A stretch of DNA of 35,815 nucleotides, from contig JBBQHM010000012.1 of the NCBI GenBank assembly GCA_038323965.1, positions 1-35,815 of the forward strand. The letters run 5' to 3'. Position numbers and translations under genes: made by a program. Numbering within the stretch: the stretch's first letter is position 1; every line of letters starts with the position of its first letter. Source of the DNA: JBBQHM01 sp038323965. Its GTDB lineage: Bacteria; Verrucomicrobiota; Verrucomicrobiia; Chthoniobacterales; UBA10450. Under the pieces are notes generated by a model that was not told the origin of the DNA, ran no database searches, and worked only from the letters and a program-made list of their open reading frames with translations. Below, one piece after another: positions 15,402-22,794 of this stretch.

Positions 15402-16849
15402 GGCGCAAGGTTCAATTTGTAGATCTGGAAAGTTTTCATCGATTTCATCAGCGTCGCGTGGTGCCTGAGATGCTCCGCGAAGCGCTCGTAGTAGTCGAGC
15501 CACCACATCGTGCCGACGTAAAACACGACGTGCGTCGCTCCTCGTTGCCGGAGGTCGTCCAGATCTGCGATGAGTTGTTCGTCATCCGCGGGATTGCCGT
15601 AGAACAGACCGCGCCGCTCCGGGAAATGCCAACCCTTCCGCTCCGCATAATAAAATGCGGTCGGATCGCCGTCGTCAGCGGCAACGACCAAGGCATCCCG
15701 GGTTGTCATGGCTTTCAATTCCAGACCAACATCCCGCAGCGGAGCAGCCGAGGACTCGAACAGGTGGTGCGTGTAAACAGTGGAAAGCCATCCGAATGAG
15801 GCGATCACGACGGAAACGATGAGAACGCGCGCGGGACGCGGGACCGGCATGATTCGCGCACAAGCAGCCCCACCGAAGGCTGCCGCGATCGGGACGAAGG
15901 GAAGCTGATACCATTCATGCCGGTTCCCCCACCCCACCAGCACTACAAAAACCGCCATCCCCATGAACCATGAGAGGAATGGCGACGCATCTTTGTTCCG
16001 GCGAGTCATCCACCAACCGAGTAATCCCGCTGTCGCCAGCACCGGGGTCAGAGTCGATGTCGAAAGCTTGAAAGCGATTTTCGCGTACCATCCGATCGGC
16101 ATAATGCGAACGCCGCCGCCGCCAAAGAAATGATAGGGATAGAACGTCTCGGAAATCCGATGAGCGTGCCAGTACCAGGCGAGGCACGGGAGCAACGCGA
16201 TCGCCGCCCACCCATAAAGCTGCGGTTCGCGAATTGCGCGCCAGCCGGAACGCCGCAACACGAATACTGCCATCGGCACGGCCATGACCGCGGTCGGTAA
16301 TTTAATCAGCAGCGCGAAAGACATCGCCATTGCCGACAACCAAAATGCGCGCTGATCTCGTTCGACGGTCCACTTCTCAAAAAAGTAGAGCGCTACCATC
16401 CCTAAACTCAGCGACGGCACGTCGGGCATGAAGCAGCGACTCGCCATCATCATCACCGGCGCGAACGAATAAAAGATGAGCGCCCACACCGCCGCGACCG
16501 GGCCGAATGGTTTTCGGACCAGTAGATAAAAAAAGGGCAGCGAGATCGCGAAAAAAAGAATCGATTGCAGCCGTCCGATCCATTCGTGCAGGCCGAGAAC
16601 TTGATATGCTAGCGCGGCCGTGAACGGCAAAATCGGAAACTCTGTGCCTACATACCCGGGCTGATCACCCGCCCAATCGATTTGCGGCTTCGCGAACTGA
16701 AAACCGCCGCTCCAAAAGTTGCGCGCGATCGCGGCGACGTCGCTTTGTCGCCAACTCCAGCGATCGTCAAACGGCTGATTGAGCGCGATAAAACGAATAC
16801 CTATTGCGACGAGGCCGACCAATATCGCAAGTCGCTTAGCGTGGGACAC
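15398..16849 (-). CDS. GT39/PMT_2-type membrane glycosyltransferase
   Basis: A polytopic inner-membrane protein of about 483 residues with roughly ten hydrophobic helices. The first periplasmic loop contains NQPFDDRWSWRQSDVA, with the acidic residues expected for the catalytic site of PMT/ArnT-like (GT-C) enzymes, and then YVGTEFPILPFTAAL, matching the family's substrate-loop region. The soluble C-terminal part (VVAADDGDPTAFYYAERKGW onward) is typical of the group. Such enzymes move a sugar from a polyprenyl-phosphate donor to a lipid or protein on the periplasmic side. GTG 16849 is preferred; a TTG at 16885 adds 12 residues. The downstream acetyltransferase is coupled to it. Confidence 0.8.
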   Translation of the reverse strand: MSHAKRLAILVGLVAIGIRFIALNQPFDDRWSWRQSDVAAIARNFWSGGFQFAKPQIDWAGDQPGYVGTEFPILPFTAALAYQVLGLHEWIGRLQSILFFAISLPFFYLLVRKPFGPVAAVWALIFYSFAPVMMMASRCFMPDVPSLSLGMVALYFFEKWTVERDQRAFWLSAMAMSFALLIKLPTAVMAVPMAVFVLRRSGWRAIREPQLYGWAAIALLPCLAWYWHAHRISETFYPYHFFGGGGVRIMPIGWYAKIAFKLSTSTLTPVLATAGLLGWWMTRRNKDASPFLSWFMGMAVFVVLVGWGNRHEWYQLPFVPIAAAFGGAACARIMPVPRPARVLIVSVVIASFGWLSTVYTHHLFESSAAPLRDVGLELKAMTTRDALVVAADDGDPTAFYYAERKGWHFPERRGLFYGNPADDEQLIADLDDLRQRGATHVVFYVGTMWWLDYYERFAEHLRHHATLMKSMKTFQIYKLNLAP

Positions 16850-16891
16850 GGTTCGCGTCTTGACAAAGCGCGGGTCCGAAGTCAATCGAGT

Positions 16892-16898
16892 AGAGGAG
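16892..16898 (+). promoter_or_regulatory. Shine-Dalgarno site for the small secreted protein
   Basis: AGAGGAG lies 7 bases ahead of ATG 16906, a well-formed ribosome binding site in a window where most genes have none. A TTGACA at 16860-16865 upstream could be a -35 element, but no convincing -10 follows at the right distance. Confidence 0.5.
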
Positions 16899-16905
16899 AA
16901 TCAGG

Positions 16906-17487
16906 ATGATTAAACGCAGAAAACTTTTGGCTGATTGGAGGCGCAGCGGTAGCCGCGTATTCCTCGCCGTTGCCTTTGCCACTGCTCTGGGCTTAACGAT
17001 GCACACACGCGGCTTCGCCCAGGGCGAACCCAAGCTTGTCTCGGACGTCGTCGAATTTTCCAGGCTTATCCCTTTAATTCCGGAGCCACCGGCGAGCTGG
17101 AGCGCTGAAAAAGCGGAAGGTTCTACCAGCGACGCGGGCGGGGTGAACCTTACGACCGTGCATCGGGATTACACGAAGGGGACTGCCGAAAATGCACCGG
17201 TCACTTCGATCAGTATTCTCGATACGGCCTCCAGTCCAGAACTCGCGCAGGCGTCCACTGCCGGTTGGAACGTCACGAATACCAGCACGGAAGGGTACAC
17301 AAAACCGGTAACGATTAATGGTAACCCCGGATTTGAAGCGTTCGAAAATGAGGGTAAGCACGGCACGCTCTGGTTGATGATCGCGCAACGCTATTTGCTG
17401 CAGATCGAGACGCGCGAGCAGGATTCCAAGGATCTGCAGGAATGGCTAAAGCGCATCGATTTGAAGAAACTCGCGGAAGTTAAATAG
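16906..17487 (+). CDS. Small exported protein of unknown family
   Basis: A 193-residue protein with a long basic N-region and hydrophobic stretch (about 18-33) followed by RGFAQG, consistent with a signal peptide cleaved near residue 39. The mature part starts with a Pro-rich segment (LIPLIPEPPASWSAEKAEG), then alternating short strands and loops (PVTSISILDT, KPVTINGNPGFEAFENEG, LWLMIAQRYLLQIET) and ends in a Lys-rich helix. No cysteines are present. The pattern suggests a compact beta/alpha fold of the PsbP/DUF1795-like kind, but this is a guess from layout only. It is divergent from the GT39 gene and upstream of thrS on the same strand. Confidence 0.75.
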   Translation: MIKRRKLLADWRRSGSRVFLAVAFATALGLTMHTRGFAQGEPKLVSDVVEFSRLIPLIPEPPASWSAEKAEGSTSDAGGVNLTTVHRDYTKGTAENAPVTSISILDTASSPELAQASTAGWNVTNTSTEGYTKPVTINGNPGFEAFENEGKHGTLWLMIAQRYLLQIETREQDSKDLQEWLKRIDLKKLAEVK

Positions 17488-17521
17488 CGTTGCCGCGTTG
17501 CTATTGCGCGGGTTATCCAAT

Positions 17522-17550
17522 CTGTCATCCTGAGCCGAGCGCAGGATCTC
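17522..17550. repeat. REP-like palindromic element, copy B, in the thrS leader
   Basis: The core GTCATCCTGAGCCGAGCGCA continues into GGATCTC and forms a hairpin with a 6-bp stem ATCCTG/CAGGAT, a mismatch, two further GC pairs and a CGA loop. It lies in the 90-base gap ahead of thrS and ends 27 bases before the thrS ATG. It is related to the element at 9503-9533. Confidence 0.7.
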
Positions 17551-17577
17551 CCAGGCGGAGAACTCTTCACGCCAGTT

Positions 17578-19413
17578 ATGTCCGACGACCGTAAAACTCC
17601 CGAACAACGCGCGCAGATGAGCGATATCGAGCGGCTGCGCCATTCTGCCGCCCACGTTCTCGCGACTGCCATTCTAAAAATTTGGCCGGATGCCCAATTC
17701 GCGGCCGGTCCGCCGGTCGAGAATGGATTCTATTACGATCTCGAACTCGAGCACCGCATTTCGCCGGACGACTTCGACAAAATCGAAGCGGAGATGAAGA
17801 AGGAGACGAAGGCGAATCACACTTTCGAGCGCGTCGCCGTCTCCCGCGATGAGGCCCTCGAAATGGCAAAGCTTGGTGCTCTTGGTGCCCTTGGTGCGAG
17901 ATCTGAACCCTCGAAGTTCAAACTCGACATCGTGCAGGGCATTCCCGAAGGCGAAGCAATTTCGCTCTACCGCAACGGCGATTTTACCGATCTCTGCGCC
18001 GGACCGCACGTCATGCGCACGGGAAACATCGGCGCGTTCAAACTCACCCACGTCGCCAGCGCCTACTACAAAGGCGACGAGAAGAACCCGCAGCTCCAGC
18101 GTATCTACGGGACCGCTTTCAAAAACAAAACGCAGCTCGACGAATACTTCGCGATGCTCGAGGAAGCGAAGAAGCGCGACCATCGCAAGCTCGGAAAAGA
18201 ACTCGAGCTTTTCACCTTCGACGACGACGTCGGCCCTGGTCTTCCGCTTTGGCTCCCGCGCGGCACCGCAATTATCGAGGAACTCGAGAAGCTCGCGAAG
18301 GAAACGGAGTTTGCCGCGGGCTATGTACGGGTAAGGACGCCAAACCTCGCGCGTGAGTCATTATATCAGACAAGCGGTCATCTACCCTACTACAAGGATT
18401 CGATGTTCCCGCCGATGACTGTGCACGAACACGGCGATGATGATGAGTCATCGCATCGCTACTACCTCAAGGCGATGAACTGCCCGCATCATCACAAACT
18501 TTACGCTGCGGTGCCGAAGAGTTATCGAGATCTTCCGATACGACTCGCCGAGTACGGTACCTGCCATCGTTACGAGCAGAGCGGCGAACTTTTCGGCCTC
18601 ATGCGCGTGCGCTCGATGCAGATGAACGACGCGCACATCTACTGCACGGAGGAGCAGTTCGAAGACGAGTTCAACGCCGTGAACCAAATGTATCTGAAGT
18701 ATTTTAAGATCTTCGGGATCGACAAATACGTCATGCGTTTCTCTACCCACGATCCGGCAAAGCTCGGCCAGAAATTCGTCGATAACTCGGAGCTCTGGTT
18801 AAAGACCGAAGAGATGACCCGCGGCGTCCTGCAACGCTCCGGCATTAACTACGTCGAAGTACCTAACGAGGCCGCTTTCTACGGCCCGAAGATCGACGTG
18901 CAAGTCTGGAGCGCGATCGGCCGTGAGTTCACCATCGCGACCAATCAGGTGGACTTCGCCGTCCCACCCAAGTTCGGCCTTACTTACAAGACGCGCGACA
19001 ACACCGAAGCGACGCCGCTCTGCATCCACCGCGCGCCGCTCGGCACGCACGAGCGTTTCATCGGTTTTCTCATCGAGCATTATGCCGGCAATTTCCCGCT
19101 GTGGCTTAGTCCCGAGCAGGTTCGCATTCTCCCGATCGGCGACGAAGCGCCGCTGCTCGAATACGCGCGCGGGATTCAAGCCGAGCTCCGTGCTCACGAA
19201 ATCCGCGCCGAGCTCGATGCCAGCAGCGATCACATGAAGACGAAGATCGCGAGCGCCGAGCAGATGAAAGTGCACACCATGCTCGTGATCGGCAATCGTG
19301 ACATGGACGCAAACGCCGTCAGCGTGCGCGTCCACGGCCAAGGCAATCTCGGCGCCAAGTCCCGAGCTGAGGTTATTGCCGGGATTTTACAACAAGCTCG
19401 CGCGCGTAGCTAA
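17578..19413 (+). CDS. thrS: Threonyl-tRNA synthetase without TGS domain
   Basis: Charges tRNA-Thr. The N-terminal editing domain is intact, with HSAAH (22-26) and CAGPH (140-144) forming the Ser-tRNA hydrolysis site, and SAYYKGDEKNPQLQRIYG. The class II core has the zinc ligands C302 (AMNCP), H353 (NDAHIYC) and H484 (IHRAPLG), motif 2 in CHRYEQSGELFGLMRVRS, and FYGPKID. The C-terminal anticodon-binding domain ends with VSVRVHGQGNLG. It has 611 residues against about 640 in E. coli because the N-terminal TGS domain is missing: the frame reaches only 30 codons upstream before the previous gene's stop and contains no start codon there. Three LGA repeats (99-107) interrupt the linker before the SKFKLDIV strand. 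Confidence 0.95.
   Translation: MSDDRKTPEQRAQMSDIERLRHSAAHVLATAILKIWPDAQFAAGPPVENGFYYDLELEHRISPDDFDKIEAEMKKETKANHTFERVAVSRDEALEMAKLGALGALGARSEPSKFKLDIVQGIPEGEAISLYRNGDFTDLCAGPHVMRTGNIGAFKLTHVASAYYKGDEKNPQLQRIYGTAFKNKTQLDEYFAMLEEAKKRDHRKLGKELELFTFDDDVGPGLPLWLPRGTAIIEELEKLAKETEFAAGYVRVRTPNLARESLYQTSGHLPYYKDSMFPPMTVHEHGDDDESSHRYYLKAMNCPHHHKLYAAVPKSYRDLPIRLAEYGTCHRYEQSGELFGLMRVRSMQMNDAHIYCTEEQFEDEFNAVNQMYLKYFKIFGIDKYVMRFSTHDPAKLGQKFVDNSELWLKTEEMTRGVLQRSGINYVEVPNEAAFYGPKIDVQVWSAIGREFTIATNQVDFAVPPKFGLTYKTRDNTEATPLCIHRAPLGTHERFIGFLIEHYAGNFPLWLSPEQVRILPIGDEAPLLEYARGIQAELRAHEIRAELDASSDHMKTKIASAEQMKVHTMLVIGNRDMDANAVSVRVHGQGNLGAKSRAEVIAGILQQARARS
17872..17898 (+). repeat. 3 x 9-bp tandem repeat inside thrS
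   Basis: Three perfect-phase copies of CTTGGTGCN (ending T, C and G) encode Leu-Gly-Ala three times in frame. The repeat sits in the editing-domain linker, where other ThrRS proteins known to me have no such segment. It looks like an in-frame insertion or slippage expansion. Confidence 0.75.
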
Positions 19414-19425
19414 GAGCTGCGCACA

Positions 19426-19953
19426 TCACTCGAGCGGCTCGATCGATGCGGTGATCGCGTCGTAGTCCTTCTCGTATTTGTCGTCCGCTCTTTTCGAGCC
19501 GGCGGTAATGATTGCGTAAAACTTGCCCTTTTGCGGCTGGAAGGCGTGCACCAGCACGACAAAATCGACGCCTTCCACCTTGCCATCGCCGCGAATTCCC
19601 ATGAAGCGGACGTCATTTCCGTTTTTGCTGGAATCGATGTCGCCAAGCTCGAATTTTTTAATCTTGGCGGCCTCCGCCATGCCGCTCGCGATCTTGGGCA
19701 AGGCGGCTTTGAGTTCTTTTTCGGAGCTGAGACCTTTCAGGAACAAAATCGACATGGTGTATTCAGAGTCGTCGCTGGGGTGGCAATCGAGGTTTCCACC
19801 CTTATCGGGCGCGTGCTGCCATCCTTCCGGGAGCTCGAGGATGAAAGTGGGCTCGTCGCGGGGGAATTTAATCTTTCCGGCAGAACTCGTGCTTACTCCG
19901 ACGAACGAGATGCAGGTGAGCGCGAGGAGTGCGTGCCACAGACGGTATTTCAT
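19426..19953 (-). CDS. Small exported protein, PsbP/DUF1795-like layout
   Basis: A 175-residue protein with a clear signal peptide: MKYR, a hydrophobic core to about residue 20 and a likely cleavage site at STSSAG (about 21-26). The mature part begins PTFILELPEGWQHAPDKGG, the 'strand, PxGW' opening seen in PsbP-like and DUF1795 proteins, and continues with YTMSILFLKG, a Lys/Ala-rich helix, VRFMGIRGDGKVEGVDFVVL and GKFYAIITAG. One cysteine (C57) is present. The function is unknown. ATG 19953 is the natural start, with an ATG at 19962 just upstream; the frame extends to 20118 into the FHA-cyclase gene, which is not credible. It converges on thrS with a 12-base gap and lies 88 bases downstream of the FHA-cyclase on the same strand. 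Confidence 0.78.
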   Translation of the reverse strand: MKYRLWHALLALTCISFVGVSTSSAGKIKFPRDEPTFILELPEGWQHAPDKGGNLDCHPSDDSEYTMSILFLKGLSSEKELKAALPKIASGMAEAAKIKKFELGDIDSSKNGNDVRFMGIRGDGKVEGVDFVVLVHAFQPQKGKFYAIITAGSKRADDKYEKDYDAITASIEPLE

Positions 19954-20041
19954 TGTGTGCATGCGATCTGATGTGTCGCTCCACCATACTTTTGTCGAGA
20001 AGCTTTTGACGAGGATCGACCAGCCCCGCGGCGCAAGACCA

Positions 20042-20908
20042 CTAGCAACTGAACAGTGGGTGCGCGCCTGGAAGTCCCTTAAGCTCGAAGGAACCGGCGA
20101 GTTGCGCGGAGACCGCACCGTTCATCTGCGCATTCGCATTTTCACTGATGATGGTGTGCAAGCCATTGGCGGCGGCGACGCGTTCGATTCGGAATAGATA
20201 ATTCAGGTCGGGGCCGAGGGCGCTAAGTTCACCGGGCGCTGACGCGGCCCCGAAAACCGCAGTCCCGTAATGCAGTGCCCATCGAAAGGGAGGGTGACGC
20301 CGTTCCTGCATGATGCGGAATGCATCCAGCGCCGTCGTGACATTTTCAATGGTGGAGAATTTGGCGTTCCAATAGGCAAGGAATCCGTCCCCGAGAAATT
20401 TGCTAAGCGTTCCTCCGTTTTGCTCGATGACGGACTGACATTCGCCCAGCCACGCGCCCATCGTGCGCGCGAGGTGTTCGGTCGGAAGTTCGTGGCTCAG
20501 TTGGACAAACTTCTCGATGTCGATGAGCAGAAACCAGCAGGTGAGCTCGTTGATTTCGCGAATCGTGACCTGCGGTTGCGTCAGATAAAGTTCCTCTTCG
20601 GATGTCGCGGCATCCTCGAGTCGGAAGGTCAGGCTCTGCTCGCCAATCTGGATGGTGTCGCCATTTTGCAACGCCAGCGGCTGCACCACGCGTCGGCCGT
20701 TTAGATGCGTGCCGTTGCTGCTCCCGAGGTCGACGAGATAAAATTCCGCGCCGCCCTGCGCGTGGATAATGGCGTGCCGACGGGACACTTTCGCCGAGGT
20801 GAACACGACATTGTTATCCCTGGCGCGGCCCAGCGAGAACGTCTTTCCCGCAAGCGGGAATTGGCGTTCGCCGATGTCAATCCAGGCTGATGTGGCCGTT
20901 CCGATCAT
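20042..20908 (-). CDS. FHA domain fused to a class III nucleotide cyclase domain
   Basis: A 288-residue cytoplasmic protein from ATG 20908. Residues 12-97 are an FHA domain with SLGRARDNNVV (25-35), SRRHAIIH (42-49) and LGSSNGTHLNG (61-71), which hold the residues that bind phosphothreonine. Residues 125-288 are a class III adenylate/guanylate cyclase domain. The metal-binding aspartates are D130 (LLIDIEKF) and D174 (SKFLGDGFLAYW), a lysine at 170 fits the purine-specifying position, and GPDLNYLFRIE (232-242) supplies N236 and R240 for the transition state. It therefore looks catalytically competent. It faces a Ser/Thr kinase gene across a 52-base gap, which suggests that the FHA domain reads that kinase's phosphorylation. 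Confidence 0.9.
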   Translation of the reverse strand: MIGTATSAWIDIGERQFPLAGKTFSLGRARDNNVVFTSAKVSRRHAIIHAQGGAEFYLVDLGSSNGTHLNGRRVVQPLALQNGDTIQIGEQSLTFRLEDAATSEEELYLTQPQVTIREINELTCWFLLIDIEKFVQLSHELPTEHLARTMGAWLGECQSVIEQNGGTLSKFLGDGFLAYWNAKFSTIENVTTALDAFRIMQERRHPPFRWALHYGTAVFGAASAPGELSALGPDLNYLFRIERVAAANGLHTIISENANAQMNGAVSAQLAGSFELKGLPGAHPLFSC

Positions 20909-20960
20909 GATTCCGCAGCCCTGAATCAGCCGAACGCGTGCCAAACTCCCCGGAAGGGGC

Positions 20961-22739
20961 ATGGCCTCTGCTTTCCGTCAGCCTGCAATGTACGTGGATT
21001 CTGCCGCTCAAGACGAAGAAGCCGAGGGAGGACAGACGATGCGTGGTGTCGTCGGCGGCACCAAACTTTTCAACCGCTTTACGCTGCAAAAAGTTCTCGG
21101 ACGCGGCGGAATGGGCATCGTCTGGCTGGCGCGCGACGACCGGCTGGATCGGCTCGTCGCGCTCAAACTCGTGCCGGAAGCGGTCTGTTTCGACGCCTCC
21201 GCGCAGGAAGATTTAAAGCGCGAAACGCGCAAAAGTTTACTGCTTACGCATCCGCATATTGTGCGCATATTCGATTTCATCGAAGACGAGCGCAGCGCCG
21301 GGATTTCGATGGAATACGTGGACGGTTCGACGCTTTCCTACCTGCGCGTGCAGAAGCCCGCGAAATGTTTCGAGGTAGACGAGTTGCGGCCGTGGATCTC
21401 GTCGTTATGCGAGGCGCTTGGGTATGCGCATAGCTCTGCGCAACTGGTCCACCGGGATCTCAAGCCCGCGAATTTAATGGTGAACAGCAAGTCGGAGCTG
21501 AAAGTCACGGACTTTGGAATTGCCTGCACGCTGCGCGACTCGATGAGCTGCGTCAGTGTCCGCACCTCCAGCGGCACGCTCAATTACATGAGCCCGCAAC
21601 AAATGCTCGGGGAAGACCCTGCCGCCTCCGACGATATCTACGCGATGGGTGCGACGCTCTACGAGTTGCTCTCGAGCAAACCACCGTTTCACGGCGGAGA
21701 TGTCGCGTCCCAAGTGCGCGAAGTGACGGCGCCGCTAATTGCGCAACGTCGTTCCAAATTTGAAATTGGCGGGCAACCAATCCCGAAATATTGGGAAGAA
21801 ACCATCGCGGCATGTCTGGCCAAGGATCCGGCGCGCCGACCTCAAACGGCCGCGGAAGTCGCACGTCGCTTGCGAATCGGCGGGACGATTCGGATGGCGC
21901 CACGTCCAGAACCGGCGAAGCGCTTCAAGCCCGTTCATATGGTGGCGATGGCGGGCGGCGTTTTAGCGATCACGCTAGCGGCGTTCCTGCTGCATCGGCC
22001 GTCAACGGACAAACCGAAATTGGCGGACGACGCAAAAGTTATCCCGGCTGTTGGTTATGCGCTTGAAGGCAAGGTTCCTAAGGCAACAACGTCGAAAGCT
22101 GAGCCGGCAAGATCCGAAGAAATGCAAACCAGCGAGCCACCTGCGCAAGCCGCGCAAATGAAAATCGGTTCACTCGACGTCAGCACCTCGCCGCCGGGCG
22201 CGATCTATTCGATCTACTCCGGCGTAGTCGCGAGCAAATCGGCGCCAGTCGCCGGAGCGCTGCGGACAGGAACTTCGCCGGGCACGGCAGCGGAACTTCC
22301 AGGCGGGCGCTACACCGTCTTCTTTCACAAGGATGGTTGGCCCGATGATCGAACCGAAGTCGCGCTGGAAGCGGGCGAAACATTACCGCTCAATTACAGC
22401 TTCCCACACGGAACGGTCACGGTAACGAGCAATCCGGACGGCGCCGAGATTTTTCTGGGCGCGACCTCTCTCGGCACCACGCCACTCACGACTGAAATCC
22501 CGGCCGGAAAGCAACAGCTGGTCGCTCGCGTTGAGGACCGTCCCGACCGCACCCAGTCCGTCGTCATTCAAGATGGAAAGGCGGCAACGGTTGCGTTCCA
22601 ACTAACTGCGCGATCCCAATCCAGTTCCCGCTCGAGAACCAGGTCAACGCCGCCCCCGTCATTGATGGGCAAAGTCGGCGAAAGCCTGAAGCACGTTTTC
22701 TCCGGAAGCTCGACCCCACCGCCGAAACGACGCCGTTAA
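20961..22739 (+). CDS. Transmembrane Ser/Thr protein kinase with PEGA repeats
   Basis: A 592-residue Hanks-type kinase. The kinase domain (about 40-305) has the Gly loop GRGGMG (47-52), K69 in VALKLV, HRDLKPANL (164-172), DFG (184-186), and SPQQM (211-215) in the place of the usual APE-type motif. All key catalytic residues are present. One transmembrane helix (about 326-345) follows, then a Pro/Ala/Lys linker. Two PEGA-type beta domains come next (about 403-480 and 484-549), the second with VTSNPDGAEIFLGATSLGTT, so these lie outside the cytoplasm. A Ser/Arg/Pro-rich tail ends in KRRR. GGAAGG (20952-20957) precedes ATG 20961. A later ATG (residue 27) is possible. It is divergent from the FHA-cyclase gene. 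Confidence 0.92.
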   Translation: MASAFRQPAMYVDSAAQDEEAEGGQTMRGVVGGTKLFNRFTLQKVLGRGGMGIVWLARDDRLDRLVALKLVPEAVCFDASAQEDLKRETRKSLLLTHPHIVRIFDFIEDERSAGISMEYVDGSTLSYLRVQKPAKCFEVDELRPWISSLCEALGYAHSSAQLVHRDLKPANLMVNSKSELKVTDFGIACTLRDSMSCVSVRTSSGTLNYMSPQQMLGEDPAASDDIYAMGATLYELLSSKPPFHGGDVASQVREVTAPLIAQRRSKFEIGGQPIPKYWEETIAACLAKDPARRPQTAAEVARRLRIGGTIRMAPRPEPAKRFKPVHMVAMAGGVLAITLAAFLLHRPSTDKPKLADDAKVIPAVGYALEGKVPKATTSKAEPARSEEMQTSEPPAQAAQMKIGSLDVSTSPPGAIYSIYSGVVASKSAPVAGALRTGTSPGTAAELPGGRYTVFFHKDGWPDDRTEVALEAGETLPLNYSFPHGTVTVTSNPDGAEIFLGATSLGTTPLTTEIPAGKQQLVARVEDRPDRTQSVVIQDGKAATVAFQLTARSQSSSRSRTRSTPPPSLMGKVGESLKHVFSGSSTPPPKRRR

Positions 22740-22794
22740 CCGGCCAGCCGTTTCGTTTTCCAATTTGTCGGCGCGCAGCTAGTCTGCCCGACGA

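Noticed and set aside
16860..16887. TTGACA with a weak TCAATC about 16 bases downstream as a sigma-70 promoter
   Set aside because: The -35 match is perfect but the -10 is poor and the region overlaps the divergent gene's start; not enough to annotate as a promoter.
20948..20959. CCCC-GGAA-GGGG hairpin masking the kinase ribosome binding site
   Set aside because: Only 4 bp of stem; it may form but is not convincing as a thermosensor or attenuator.
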